64,000 nt of DNA from CBDCKN01 sp965219035 (GCA_965219035.1 CBDCMR010000004.1:1426001-1490000), one strand, 5' to 3'; positions 7,705-16,053 are shown, numbered from the stretch's first letter. Notes: generated by a model from the sequence alone, not told the origin. Numbers and translations: made by a program.

Positions 7705-8529
7705 TCACGCGGCGTCCCGCCGCGACCGGGCCTCGAAGCGGACCGGCGACTCGTAGCCGAGGCTCGAATGCCGCCGGTGCGGGTTGTACCATCCCTCGAT
7801 GAACTGGAAGACCGCTCGGCGGGCCTCGCCTCGTGTGCCAAACGATCGCCGCCGGATGAGTTCGCACTCCAGCGTCGCGAAGAAGCTCTCGCACATCGCG
7901 TTGTCGTATGCATCGCCCACCGAGCCCATGGATGGCCGCACCCCCGCCTCCCGGCACCGGCGGCCGAAGGCGTAGGACGTATATTGGCCCCCCTGGTCGC
8001 TGTGGTGAATCACTCCGTCGGGCTGCCGCTGCATCAGCGCCATGTCGAACGCGTTCAGCACCAGCGAGGTTCTCAAGTGCGTCGCCATCGACCAGCCCAC
8101 CACCCGGCGGCTCCAGGCGTCCACCACCACCGCGAGGTAGAGGAAGCCCGCCTGAGTGGGAACGTACGTGATGTCGGCCACCCAGAGTTCGTCGGGGCCC
8201 GAGGCCGAGAAGTCCCGCTCGACCAGATCGGCCGCGGGCTGCGCCCCCGAGGCCCGCCGCGTCGTCTTGCCTCTCCGGCGCCGGCTTACTCCCTCGATCC
8301 GGGCCGCGCGCATCAGCCGCGCCACCCGGTTCAGGCTCGCGCCCCGTCCGCGCGCCCGCAACTCGGCGTGGATGCGCGGGGCTCCGTAGGTCTCGTCGCT
8401 GCGTGTGTGAATCTCCAGAATCTCCTCGGTTAGGGCCGAGTTCTCGCGCGCTCGACGCGACAATCCGCGCTGGCGCCATGCGTAGTATCCGCTGGGGGAG
8501 AGACCCAGCAGACGGCACATCGTGCGCAC
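7705..8529 (-). CDS. IS-d OrfB transposase, with an upstream nonsense codon
   Basis: This is an IS3-type DDE transposase of 274 residues from the GTG at 8529, with first Asp in LWVADITYVPT, second in HHSDQGGQYTS and Glu region in NAMCESFFATLE. The usual family N-terminus is FVSDHxxxxPVRTMCRLLG. Here it reads FVSDH-stop-AVYPVRTMC: an expected CAG is TAG. Expression as an OrfAB fusion should therefore be blocked, although the GTG just downstream might restart translation. Confidence 0.75.
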   Translation of the reverse strand: MRTMCRLLGLSPSGYYAWRQRGLSRRARENSALTEEILEIHTRSDETYGAPRIHAELRARGRGASLNRVARLMRAARIEGVSRRRRGKTTRRASGAQPAADLVERDFSASGPDELWVADITYVPTQAGFLYLAVVVDAWSRRVVGWSMATHLRTSLVLNAFDMALMQRQPDGVIHHSDQGGQYTSYAFGRRCREAGVRPSMGSVGDAYDNAMCESFFATLECELIRRRSFGTRGEARRAVFQFIEGWYNPHRRHSSLGYESPVRFEARSRRDAA

Positions 8530-8552
8530 CGGGTAGACGGCCTAGTGATCGC

Positions 8553-8867
8553 TCACGAACCGCAACCCCCTCTGGGGATCGATCCGCTCTCCCTTGCGAA
8601 CCAGGCCGTGGCTTTTGCCAAGATATCGCGCTCGAGCTTCACTCGGCGAAGCTCACGCTTCAGCTCCCGTACTTCCTTGAGCTCGGCCGTCGTCAGGCCG
8701 TCCTTGCGCAAACCCTCGTCCCGGTCGGCTTGCTCCACCCAGCGCCGAATCGCCGTCGCCGACGGCTCGAACTCTGCCGCCAGACGGTCCGGACTTCGGC
8801 CCGCCCGCACCAACTCCACCATCCGCGCCTTGAACTCAGGCGCGTACCTCCGTCCGCTCCCCGACAT
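8553..8867 (-). CDS. IS-d OrfA
   Basis: The 104-residue OrfA has an IS3-type helix-turn-helix (YAPEFKARMVELVRAGRSPD, then SATAIRRWVEQAD) and a coiled coil (ELKEVRELKRELRRVKLERD). The ATG at 8867 is set by an excellent ribosome-binding site, AGGAGG, nine bases upstream. It ends near the start of OrfB in another frame, as is normal for the family. Confidence 0.85.
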   Translation of the reverse strand: MSGSGRRYAPEFKARMVELVRAGRSPDRLAAEFEPSATAIRRWVEQADRDEGLRKDGLTTAELKEVRELKRELRRVKLERDILAKATAWFARESGSIPRGGCGS

Positions 8868-8942
8868 CCTGACACCTCCTCGTTGATATCCAACGCTTGA
8901 AAGTGTCCACCAACTCGGGGTAACTCCAGCGAAGCGGGATCG

Positions 8943-9380
8943 TGGAAGTGGCGGTGGGAGGCGTCGCGCCGGAAGCTGAGGGCGGTGATCGCGGAGACGC
9001 GGGAGGCCGGGGTGGACGCGGGGAAGCGCGGCACGGAGATGGCGCTTCGGATGGAGGTGGCACGGCTTCGCGAGGAGGGTTGGGCGCTGGAGAAGGCGCT
9101 CGATGCCCGCGCGGCCGAGGTGCAGAACCTTCACAAGGCCCGCATCGAAGCGGACGCGGATATCCTGGCGCTGCGGCGGCAGTTGCGCGAGATGCTCGAG
9201 ATCCACGGCGAACTGTCGAAGCTGGGGGACCAGCGGGACCGGGTCGAGTCGCTGTCGGAGGAGGTCGGGGCGCTTCGCTGGGCGCTGAAGGTCTCGGAGG
9301 CGTCGAAGGGCCGCCTGACGGCGCGGCTGCGGCGTGCGGTCGAGGCGGGGCGGGCGCGGTCGCCGTCGGCCGCCGACGCG
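8943..9380 (+). pseudogene. IS66 transposase N-terminal coiled coil, out of frame
   Basis: From about 8943 the frame reads a tryptophan/arginine-rich opening (WKWRWEASRRK) and then a long heptad-rich coiled coil (VARLREEGWALEKALDARA, DILALRRQLREMLEIH). No good start is seen. The frame is open leftwards to the IS-d junction, so the true N-terminus is probably lost. The coiled coil should continue into REKTRLGRRMRASRRRIERL, which lies one base out of phase, so a frameshift falls between about 9340 and 9390. This is either a mutation or an unusual programmed +1 shift. Confidence 0.5.
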
Positions 9381-10806
9381 GGAGAAGACCCGGCTCGGCA
9401 GGAGGATGCGGGCGTCGCGGCGGCGGATCGAGCGCCTCGAGGGCCAACTGGCGAAGCTTCGCGCGTCGCGCACGGTGCTGCCGAAGGGGCAGTCCGGCGG
9501 CGCGTGCGAGAGGCAGGAGCGACCGCGTTCGGGGCGGCGGCGGGGCCAGCAGCCCGGCACGCCGGTCCACGGCCGCACCCCGCGCCCGGGGCTTGAGGAA
9601 CGCACCGAGGAGCACAACCCGCCCGCCGATGCGCGGGTGTGCCGGGGTTGCGGGAGCCCGTACGCGGCCAACGGCGCCGAGGAGTCGGCCCTCGTCGAGA
9701 TCGAGGTCCGGGCGCACCGGCGGGTGATCCGCCGCCCGCGCTGGCGGCGGACGTGCGGGTGCGCGTCGTCGCCCGCCGAAGTGACGGCGCCCCCCGTGCC
9801 TCGGCTGTTCGCCCGCACGCCGTACGGGACGAGCGTCTGGTCGCGCTTCCTGTTCGAGCGCTACGCGTGCCTGCGCCCGCTGCACCGGGTCCGCGGGTGG
9901 CTGTCCGACCAGGGTCTGCCGGTCTCGCCGGGCACGCTGGCGGACAGCGTGCACCGCTTGGCGCCGTTGTTCGAGCCGGTGGGCGCGGCGATCCTCGCGC
10001 ACCAGAACGGCTCGGCGCTGCGCCATGCCGACGAGACCAGCTGGCGGGTGCGGGCGCTGCGCGACAGCGACGGATCGGGGTACGCGTGGCTGTGGATCTC
10101 GGTCGGCCGCGGCGCGGCCTACTTCCATGTGGATCCGTCACGCAGCGCCGAGGCGGCCCGGAAGCTGTTCGACGGGGCGCTGTGCCCGACGGTCCTCGTC
10201 TGCGACCGCTACAGCGGCTACAAGAAGCTGGCGCGTCTCCTCGGGGGCAGGGTCACGCTGTCGTTCTGCTGGGCGCACATGCGCAGGGACTTCATCCGGT
10301 GCGCGGCCGGGCACGTCCATCTGACCGGCTGGTGCCGGGAGTGGCTCGGGCGGATCGCCACGGTCTACCGCCTGCACAAGGCGCGGCTGGAGCTCCACGA
10401 CCCCGGCCTCGAGCGCCAGAGCCCGGCGTTCGACGCGGCGCACGACGCGCTGAGCGAGGCGCTCGGCGGCATGTTCGCGGCCTCCGAACGCCAACTCGCC
10501 CGCCTGTCGCCAAAGGCGAGGGAGGGAGGGCCGCTGCGCTCGCTCCTCAACCACCGCGAGGGGCTGAGCGTCTTCCTCGACCGGCCCCGCGTGCCGCTCG
10601 ACAACAACCTCGCCGAGCGGCTGCTGCGCGGCCCGGCCATCGGGCGGCGCCTGTCGTTCGGCTCCGACAGCGAGTCCGGCGCCCGGTTCACCGCGCTCAT
10701 GTACTCGGTGACCGGCACCCTGAGGCTGAACGGCCTCGACGTGCCGCGCTGGCTGCCGTGGTCGATGGACGCCGGACGCAGGCGCGAAATGACGGCGTCC
10801 GCATGA
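9334..10806 (+). CDS. IS66-family transposase (TnpC), catalytic part
   Basis: The 490-codon frame holds the end of the leucine-zipper region (RRRIERLEGQLAKLRAS), a zinc-binding segment (CRGCGSPY and RRTCGCAS), and the IS66 DDE core: Asp in RHADETSWRV, Asp in VCDRYSGYKK and Glu in LDNNLAERLLR, with a C-terminal RLNGLDVPRWLPW. These are the normal landmarks of IS66 TnpC, which cuts and joins the element ends. The real protein probably began upstream in the other frame, so an in-frame start here is doubtful. Its TGA overlaps the ATG of the DruA-like gene. Confidence 0.8.
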   Translation: MRSRRGGRGRRRPPTREKTRLGRRMRASRRRIERLEGQLAKLRASRTVLPKGQSGGACERQERPRSGRRRGQQPGTPVHGRTPRPGLEERTEEHNPPADARVCRGCGSPYAANGAEESALVEIEVRAHRRVIRRPRWRRTCGCASSPAEVTAPPVPRLFARTPYGTSVWSRFLFERYACLRPLHRVRGWLSDQGLPVSPGTLADSVHRLAPLFEPVGAAILAHQNGSALRHADETSWRVRALRDSDGSGYAWLWISVGRGAAYFHVDPSRSAEAARKLFDGALCPTVLVCDRYSGYKKLARLLGGRVTLSFCWAHMRRDFIRCAAGHVHLTGWCREWLGRIATVYRLHKARLELHDPGLERQSPAFDAAHDALSEALGGMFAASERQLARLSPKAREGGPLRSLLNHREGLSVFLDRPRVPLDNNLAERLLRGPAIGRRLSFGSDSESGARFTALMYSVTGTLRLNGLDVPRWLPWSMDAGRRREMTASA

Positions 10807-11684
10807 GCGAGCGCATCGAATGCCGCTACCACGGGCGCGACTTCACCGCCGCGGAAATGGCGCTGCTGCGCCGACTGATCGCCGGACCGCCCGCGCTCAA
10901 CCGCCACGCCCTGTCGAAGGAGTTCTGCCGGCGCATCGGCTGGTTCAAGCCCGACGGCGGGCTCAAGGACATGATGGCGCGCGTCACCATGCTCGCCATG
11001 CACAGCGACGGCCTCATCGTCCTGCCGCCCCCGAAGTGGAGGCAGAAACGACCCGGCCCCATCGTCTTCGGACAGGACACCGAACCGCCCCTCTTCCCCC
11101 CGCCCACGATCCTCGACGAGGTCCGCCCCCTCGAACTCCGCACCGTCGGCGGCGGCACCCGACAGGGCAGGCTGTGGAACGAGTTCGTCGCGCGCCACCA
11201 CTATCTCGGCTACAAGACCCTCGTCGGCGCCCAGATGCGCTACGCCGTCCACGACCGCAACGGCTGGCCGCTCGCCATACTCGGCTTCAGCACCGCCGCC
11301 TGGTCCCTCGCTCCACGCGACCGCTTCATCGGATGGACCCCGACCCTGCGAAAGAAGAACCTGCCGCTCGTCATCGACAACCCCAGGTTCCTCATCCTGC
11401 CCTGGATCCGCATCCCCAACCTCGGATCCCACATCCTCGCCCTCGTCCGCCGCCGCCTGCCCCGCGACTGGACCCGCCGCTACAACACCACCCCCGTCCT
11501 CATCGAGACCTTCGTTGAGGTCCCCCGCTTCACCGGCGGCGTCTACAGGGCCTCCGGTTGGATCCGCGTCGGTACCACACGGGGACGAGGGCGCTACGAC
11601 ACCGCCAAGCAGTACGGCAAGCCCACCAAGGATGTCTGGCTCCGCCCGCTCGCCAAGCACTGGAAGCGCATCCTCAACCGCTGA
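10803..11684 (+). CDS. DruA-like DUF4338 protein, co-encoded with IS66 transposase
   Basis: This 293-residue protein matches the DUF4338 family, which includes DruA of the Druantia type I anti-phage system. It shows the typical GRLWNEFVARHHYLGYKTLVGAQMRY-type core split here as RLWNEFVARHHYLGYK (about residues 122-137), then LAILGFSTAAW, RFLILPWIRIPNLGSHIL, LIETFVEVPRFTG and a late YRASGWIRVGTT. The ATG at 10803 overlaps the tnpC stop as ATGA, so the two are translationally coupled. No druB-druE genes are nearby, making a canonical Druantia locus unlikely. It is more probably an accessory protein of the transposon, of unknown biochemistry. Confidence 0.8.
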   Translation: MSERIECRYHGRDFTAAEMALLRRLIAGPPALNRHALSKEFCRRIGWFKPDGGLKDMMARVTMLAMHSDGLIVLPPPKWRQKRPGPIVFGQDTEPPLFPPPTILDEVRPLELRTVGGGTRQGRLWNEFVARHHYLGYKTLVGAQMRYAVHDRNGWPLAILGFSTAAWSLAPRDRFIGWTPTLRKKNLPLVIDNPRFLILPWIRIPNLGSHILALVRRRLPRDWTRRYNTTPVLIETFVEVPRFTGGVYRASGWIRVGTTRGRGRYDTAKQYGKPTKDVWLRPLAKHWKRILNR

Positions 11685-11799
11685 GCACCCCCACACACAC
11701 GATCCGACGACACGACGCTCCCCACGGCTTGGCCGAACAGTTACCTCCGGGAACCTCCGCTACGGTCCACTGGATTCCCGTTCAGAAACAGGGGTGTAA

Positions 11800-11874
11800 T
11801 GATGGGACAATAGATAGGTGTATAGTGATAAGTAGAATAATGGCAATAACTTACAACAATATCACTACAGCCCG
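11800..11874. other. AT-rich scrap between two mobile elements
   Basis: About 75 bases of clearly AT-rich sequence separate the IS66 element from truncated IS-a copy 2, in a neighbourhood that is otherwise GC-rich. No ORF is seen. It may be foreign DNA carried in by an element, or an element end. Confidence 0.4.
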
Positions 11875-12434
11875 GGCATCAGCAGCCCCGCCCGACCTCA
11901 GCCCGTGCCTTGAGCGAGAAGGAACGAGACAAGGTCTTCGACACGCTGTGTTCGGAGCGATTCGTGGACCGGTCCCCGGCCGAGGTTGTGGCGACCCTGC
12001 TCGACGAAGACGTCTACCTGTGCAGCGAACGTACGATGTATCGCGTTCTGGCCTCCCAAGTGCCAGTTCGAGAGCGCCGAGCGCAGCGGAGTCATCCCGA
12101 ATACCAGAAACCCGAGTTGATGGCGACGGGCCCGGGCCAGGTCTGGTCCTGGGATATCACACGGCTGCTGGGGCCGAGGAAGTGGAGCTACTTCTACCTC
12201 TACGTCATCATGGACATCTTCAGCCGCTACATCGTGGGATGGATGGTGGCGGATCGGGAGAGCTCGGCCTTGGCCGGGCGCCTGATCCAGCAGAGTTGCC
12301 TGAAGCATGGCTGAGGTGGTCCTACTTCGTTGGACAGTCCGAGGGCGATCTTAAGGTGGATTCCGATGGTCTCCAAAGCCCTCGGGGTCCCGCTTGAGGC
12401 CGGGTGTTCTCCTTCGAGCCCGGTTTGAATATAA

Positions 12435-12479
12435 CCTCCGTCTTCCCGTCGGGACTGGTTCCCGATGGGAAGACGGAGG
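12435..12479 (-). terminator. Large hairpin after IS-b orfB
   Basis: A 20-bp stem with one mismatch, closed by a five-base loop, lies about 75 bases after the orfB stop (left arm CCTCCGTCTTCCC...). It may terminate transposase transcription or block read-through, or serve as a structural end element. The same hairpin is in copy 2. Copy 3 lacks this part. Confidence 0.5.
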
Positions 12480-12554
12480 GAAGGGCCGCGCGTAGATCCC
12501 GCGACGATCGCAGGCGTCGTTGCGCCGGTTGGGTGGCGTCGCGCCGGATCGTCC

Positions 12555-13370
12555 TCACCACACCTCCGCGCCTTCGCGATAGGCCTCGCCCGGCGTCCGT
12601 CCGCCCAGCGACGAGTGCGGGCGCGCTTCGTTGTAGAAGTCGATCCACGAGCCGATGATGCGTTGGGCGTCGGGCCCGTCCCGGAGCTCGTAGAGGTACA
12701 CCGCCTCGTACTTCAGCGACCGCCACAGCCGCTCGATGAAGATGTTGTCGAGGAAGCGGCCCCGGCCGTCCATCGAGAAGCGCACGCCCGCACCCAGCAC
12801 CCGGTCGGCGAACGTCTCGCTGGTGAACTGGGAGCCCTGATCCGTATTGAGGATCTCCGGAGCCCTCCAGCCCAGCGCGTCGTCCAGCGCCTGGACGCAG
12901 AACGACGCGTCCATCGTGTTCGACAGCCGCCAGGCGAGCACGTGCCGGGTCGCCCAGTCCATCACGGCCACCAGGTAGAAAAACCCTTGCGTCACCGGGA
13001 CATAGGTGATGTCCGCGCACCACACGTGGTCCGCCCGCGAGATCGTGAGGCCCCGCAGCAGATAGGGGAAGACCCGGTGCTCCGGACTCGCCACGCTCGT
13101 GCGCGGCCGCCGGTAGGTCGCCTCCATCCCCATCAGGCGCATGAGCCGCCGGATCCGGTGCCGGCCCGCGGCAACGCCCTCGCGGCGCAGATGCCGCATC
13201 AGCTGCCGGCTCCCGTAGAACGGATACGCCATGTGTAGCCCGTCCATGCGCCGCATGAGCGCCAGGTCCTCGGCGCTCTCCCCCTTCGGCCGGTAGTACT
13301 GCGACGACCGGCTCACGCCCAGCAGCGCGCACTGCCTCGAAAGACTCAGCGGTCCGTCCCGCTCGATCAT
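12555..13370 (-). CDS. IS-b OrfB transposase
   Basis: From the ATG at 13370 this is a 271-residue DDE transposase of the IS3 family: HTH_21 (LSRQCALLGVSRSSQYY), first Asp in VWCADITYVPVTQG, second in LNTDQGSQFTS, and the Glu in DNIFIERLWRSLKYE. It also continues upstream in frame to the slippery run T TTT TTT of orfA (complement of 13412-13418), so a -1 frameshift can make an OrfAB fusion. The frame is intact. Confidence 0.9.
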   Translation of the reverse strand: MIERDGPLSLSRQCALLGVSRSSQYYRPKGESAEDLALMRRMDGLHMAYPFYGSRQLMRHLRREGVAAGRHRIRRLMRLMGMEATYRRPRTSVASPEHRVFPYLLRGLTISRADHVWCADITYVPVTQGFFYLVAVMDWATRHVLAWRLSNTMDASFCVQALDDALGWRAPEILNTDQGSQFTSETFADRVLGAGVRFSMDGRGRFLDNIFIERLWRSLKYEAVYLYELRDGPDAQRIIGSWIDFYNEARPHSSLGGRTPGEAYREGAEVW

Positions 13371-13390
13371 CCGCCCCCGCTCCGCCCGGC

Positions 13391-13678
13391 TCAGCGCTTG
13401 AGCCCGCGCCGAAAAAAATCCCGCTCGACCGTGAGCTCCCCGATCTTGGCGTGCAGGTCCCGGATCTTCGCCTCGTGCTCCAGGGCGGCCTTGCGGCCCG
13501 CGCCCCCGGCAAACACCTCCGGCAGCCCTTCGAGCAGCTGCCGCTTCCATGTGGTCACCTGGTTCGGATGAAGCTCGTGCCGCGCCGCGATCGCCTGCAC
13601 GCTGTCCCGCTCGCGCAGCGCCTCGAGCGCTACCCGTGCCTTGAACTCCGCCGTGAACCGCCGTCTCTTCCTGGCCAT
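13391..13678 (-). CDS. IS-b OrfA
   Basis: The 95-residue OrfA has a helix-turn-helix (FTAEFKARVALEALRERDSV, then HPNQVTTWKRQLL) and a coiled coil (LEHEAKIRDLHAKIGELTVERDFF). The frame ends just after a seven-T run that lies in phase for -1 slippage into OrfB. A GAGGAGGCACCGAG segment before the ATG serves as the ribosome-binding site. Confidence 0.9.
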   Translation of the reverse strand: MARKRRRFTAEFKARVALEALRERDSVQAIAARHELHPNQVTTWKRQLLEGLPEVFAGGAGRKAALEHEAKIRDLHAKIGELTVERDFFRRGLKR

Positions 13679-14253
13679 CTCGGTGCCTCCTCTTCCGCTC
13701 TGGAATCCACCTTAACGACCTGTCCAAAAAACCGGGACCACCTCAGGCGTCCAGCCCCAGGTCCTGACCTTGCACTCGGATCGAGGAGCTCCGATGACGA
13801 GCCAATGCACGGCTCAGCTCCTCACCGATCTCGGGGTGACCCGCTCGCTGAGCCGACCTCAGGTGTCGGATGACAATCCGTTCTCCGAGGCCCAGTTCAA
13901 GACCTTGAAGTACCATCCCTCGTTTCCTGGACGGTTCGAGGATCAGGGCCAGGCCAAAATGTTCTGTCGCTCGTTCTTCCGCTGGTACAATGCCGAGCAC
14001 CGCCATGGCGGCATCTCGATGCTGACCCCCGAACAGGTCCACTTCGGTCACGCCGATCAGGTCATCGCCGGCAGGGAGGCCGTGCTACGCGAGGCCTGGG
14101 CCGCTCATCCCGACCGCTTCGTCTCCGGTGAGCCGAAGCCCAAACCGCTCCCGGAGGCCGTCTGGATCAATCCTCCAACCCCCTCCCTCACGACACAGGA
14201 GATTGCTCTCTAATTAATTCCCAAGAGTGTCTCACTGGCGTTGACAGGCTCCG

Positions 14254-15262
14254 AATCGACGCCGACTCGTTGAGCGATCTCGATCAATAATGTTCGATTA
14301 TGTATCCTTCTAAGCGCTTCTGATTGAAGGCCCTCGAAACTCTCGGCCAAGATCACTTCAGCGAGTTCGTCCTGACTGAGTTCGTGCAGAACAACCGGAC
14401 GTTCTAGCAGATCAGAAAGTTCGGGCCGTGAGCTTCGAATGTATGCTTCCCTCGACCTCGCAAGGGAAGGAGGGTTCACGCCGTTAGCAAGTAAGGCAAT
14501 GGCGCTTCGAGAGTTCCTCACACCTAAGGCGTATTCCCACGCGGTTCGACTTCCATATCGGCGGGCCCTGACATCAACATTCGCGCCGCCTTGGATCAAC
14601 AAATCCACTGCGTCAAGGTTCACGCGAGTGACCGCACTGTGCAGCGGAGTATATCCGTCAGGGTCAAGTGCATCCAGATCCGCGCCGTATCGGGCGAGGA
14701 TTGAGATCCCACGGGCCGTGTATTCATCGTTAGTTGTGTGGTGGATCGGCATGCGCCCTCGTTCGTCTCGCGCATTTACATCTGCGCCTGCTTTGATGAG
14801 CCGCTCCAACCCGTCGACGTCACCCAGACGACTCGCGTCGTGTACGTTCTCGACAAGGACTTGATCCAGAATCGAAGTGACGTTTCCGTGGTTGTTGTTG
14901 CGGGCCTTGTCCATTGCTGACTCACCGCTCAGATCTCTTAGCGACACGTCCGCCGCTCGGTCGGCTAGAAGACGAACCGCCGCTGGGTGACCTAGCTCCG
15001 CAGCAAACATCATTGCAGTGCGTCCCGATTCGTCTGTAGCATCCATATTCGCTCCTTCCTCCAGTGCTGAGCGTATGCGTGCCAGATTTCCTGTCGTTGC
15101 TGCGTTACGAAGCCCGGCGTCATTGCCTCCTGTCGCACAACCAGAAACAATCGGTACGGCTAGTGCCACCGTCAACATGATTTGGCCGACTCGGAGTCTC
15201 ACCGGAACCGAAAATGACTGGGTGTCAGTGGAACGGTCACGAAAAATCGATCTGAACGTCAT
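14254..15262 (-). pseudogene. Ankyrin-repeat lipoprotein, 3-prime end replaced by IS-a
   Basis: From the ATG at 15262 (ribosome-binding site GGGAGGGGAG) the protein has a long basic leader, a hydrophobic stretch ending in a lipobox-like VSGCATGG, then ankyrin repeats: NLARIRSALEEGANMDATDE, TAMMFAAELGHPAAVRLLAD, GLERLIKAGADVNARDE, ISILARYGADLDALD, TPLHSAVTRVNLDAVDLLIQ. Ankyrin arrays mediate protein binding, here probably outside the inner membrane. The native frame runs through a C-terminal helical segment to about VGVDS and then reads 13 codons of IS-a before a stop. The original C-terminus is lost, but a nearly full-length protein could still be made. Confidence 0.75.
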
Positions 15263-15342
15263 AGCTGGCACTCCCCTCCCGCTCTCAACGTGTCCAGGGC
15301 AAGTGTCGCCCAAGCCGCTTGGGGCAGCCGATAGAGCCCTCA

Positions 15343-15582
15343 TCACGGGCACTCCGCCATCCGGCGCATGGCAGCCGCTCGCTCAGACGCCTCACCGACC
15401 ACTCCATCAAACAAGGCGAGACGCACGAGCCCGGCATATGCGAGGCCGCCCGGATCGGACGCCTCAAGCTCGGGATACCGCACGCCTCGCCCTGTCCCGA
15501 AGATCCTCGCCAGCTCGGGGCAAGTCAACGATGAGTGAGCGCCTTCACCACCATGACGTGATCTTGCCACCCTTGCAAGCAC
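15343..15582 (-). CDS. Short ORF or gene remnant, unknown
   Basis: The 79-codon frame has a plausible C-terminal half (LTCPELARIFGTGRG, GGLAYAGLVRLALFDGVVGEASERA) with ordinary helical composition, but its first 15 residues look random. I see no ribosome-binding site. It may be the tail of a lost gene. No family is recognised. Confidence 0.25.
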   Translation of the reverse strand: MLARVARSRHGGEGAHSSLTCPELARIFGTGRGVRYPELEASDPGGLAYAGLVRLALFDGVVGEASERAAAMRRMAECP

Positions 15583-15696
15583 GTAGGAAACATGGGACTG
15601 ATGCGAGCTTGTTAGTTTTCCAGTTTGCCGACGATCACCACGCCTTCCACGAAGACGCGGAGCCAGGGGATCTGGCGAGTCAATTACCCATCCGCT

Positions 15697-15891
15697 TCAG
15701 TTTCGACCCCCACCGTCTAGTGCTGTACTCGCGTCTTCGGGCGGACTCAACTGGGGATGTTCGGGGGTGTCGATGCCTTTGCGGCTCACCCGTGTGATAC
15801 GATTGATCAAGTCCCGGATCTGAGGACGGAAAAGGGTCAGAAAGCTAATGCCAAATACAATCGCCGCTATGGGCCACGCGAACGCACCCAC
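15697..15891 (-). CDS. Small membrane protein, unknown
   Basis: From a GTG at 15891, preceded by GGGAGGTGG at a good distance, the frame encodes about 64 residues. It opens with one hydrophobic helix (FAWPIAAIVFGISFLTLF), then a basic amphipathic stretch (RPQIRDLINRITRVSRKG) and a polar tail. An upstream ATG at 15942 is in frame, but the GTG has the better ribosome-binding site. No family is recognised. Confidence 0.45.
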   Translation of the reverse strand: MGAFAWPIAAIVFGISFLTLFRPQIRDLINRITRVSRKGIDTPEHPQLSPPEDASTALDGGGRN

Positions 15892-16053
15892 TGGAACCAC
15901 CTCCCGTCTTGAGGTTGCCCCCCGCCTGGGGCGAAACATCAACCATCTCGCCGTGCACGCACGGTGCGTTTCCCAGATTCGGGAAGTCTCGCCGCCACGA
16001 CCGCTCTAAGAACCTCTGCCACCGTCCTCCGGGCCGCTGTCAGCCACGAGCCC

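Larger units (their letters stand above)
7684..8925 (-). mobile_element. IS-d (IS3 family), boundaries approximate
   Basis: An orfA/orfB pair of IS3 type sits in about 1.24 kb. The outer end next to the IS66 element contains GTTGGTGGACACTTTC and the inner end GGTGGGTGTTCACGC. These are only weakly complementary, so the exact ends are uncertain. It appears to have landed in or beside the 5-prime part of the IS66 transposase gene. This is the only copy in the window. Confidence 0.65.
8927..11800 (+). mobile_element. IS66-type element carrying a DruA-like gene
   Basis: A TnpC-type transposase gene and a DUF4338 gene overlap by four bases. The left side is cut by or adjoins IS-d near 8926, and the right limit is put near the change from GC-rich to AT-rich DNA at about 11800. 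Terminal repeats could not be aligned with confidence, and tnpA/tnpB of classical IS66 are absent. This is a TnpC-only derivative or a truncated element. Confidence 0.55.
12312..13745 (-). mobile_element. IS-b copy 1 (IS3 family), 1434 bp, complete
   Basis: Both ends begin TGAGGTGGTCC, followed inside by a shared TTGGACAG. The element is 1434 bp, the same as copy 2 at 19658-21091. A 3-bp target duplication GGC flanks it. It carries orfA, orfB and a large hairpin after orfB. The two copies are nearly identical (one silent C/A difference noticed in orfB), which indicates recent movement. Confidence 0.95.
11877..14213 (+). pseudogene. IS-a OrfB, interrupted by IS-b
   Basis: Removing IS-b and one copy of GGC rejoins CLKHG with VQPQVLTLHSDRG and restores the IS-a transposase frame through to the stop at 14213. 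The two parts are 11877-12311 and 13749-14213. The N-terminal region fed by OrfA is absent. It differs from copy 1 by a Thr for Ala in QLLTDLG. It is non-functional on two counts. Confidence 0.85.
11875..14253 (+). mobile_element. IS-a copy 2, 5-prime truncated and split by IS-b
   Basis: Identity with IS-a starts abruptly near 11875, inside orfB, so orfA and the upstream end are missing. The 3-prime end is complete (to GGCTCCG at 14253). IS-b copy 1 (12312-13745) is inserted in the orfB frame and flanked by the direct repeat GGC (12309-12311 and 13746-13748). The right end cuts the ankyrin lipoprotein gene. Confidence 0.85.

Noticed and set aside
9131..10141. Long minus-strand ORFs opposite the IS66 transposase
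   Set aside because: They are Arg/Pro/Ala-rich and without domains, as expected for the complement of very GC-rich coding sequence.
10803..11684. A Druantia defence system
   Set aside because: Only a DruA-like gene is present and it is coupled to a transposase. DruB-DruE or DruH are absent.
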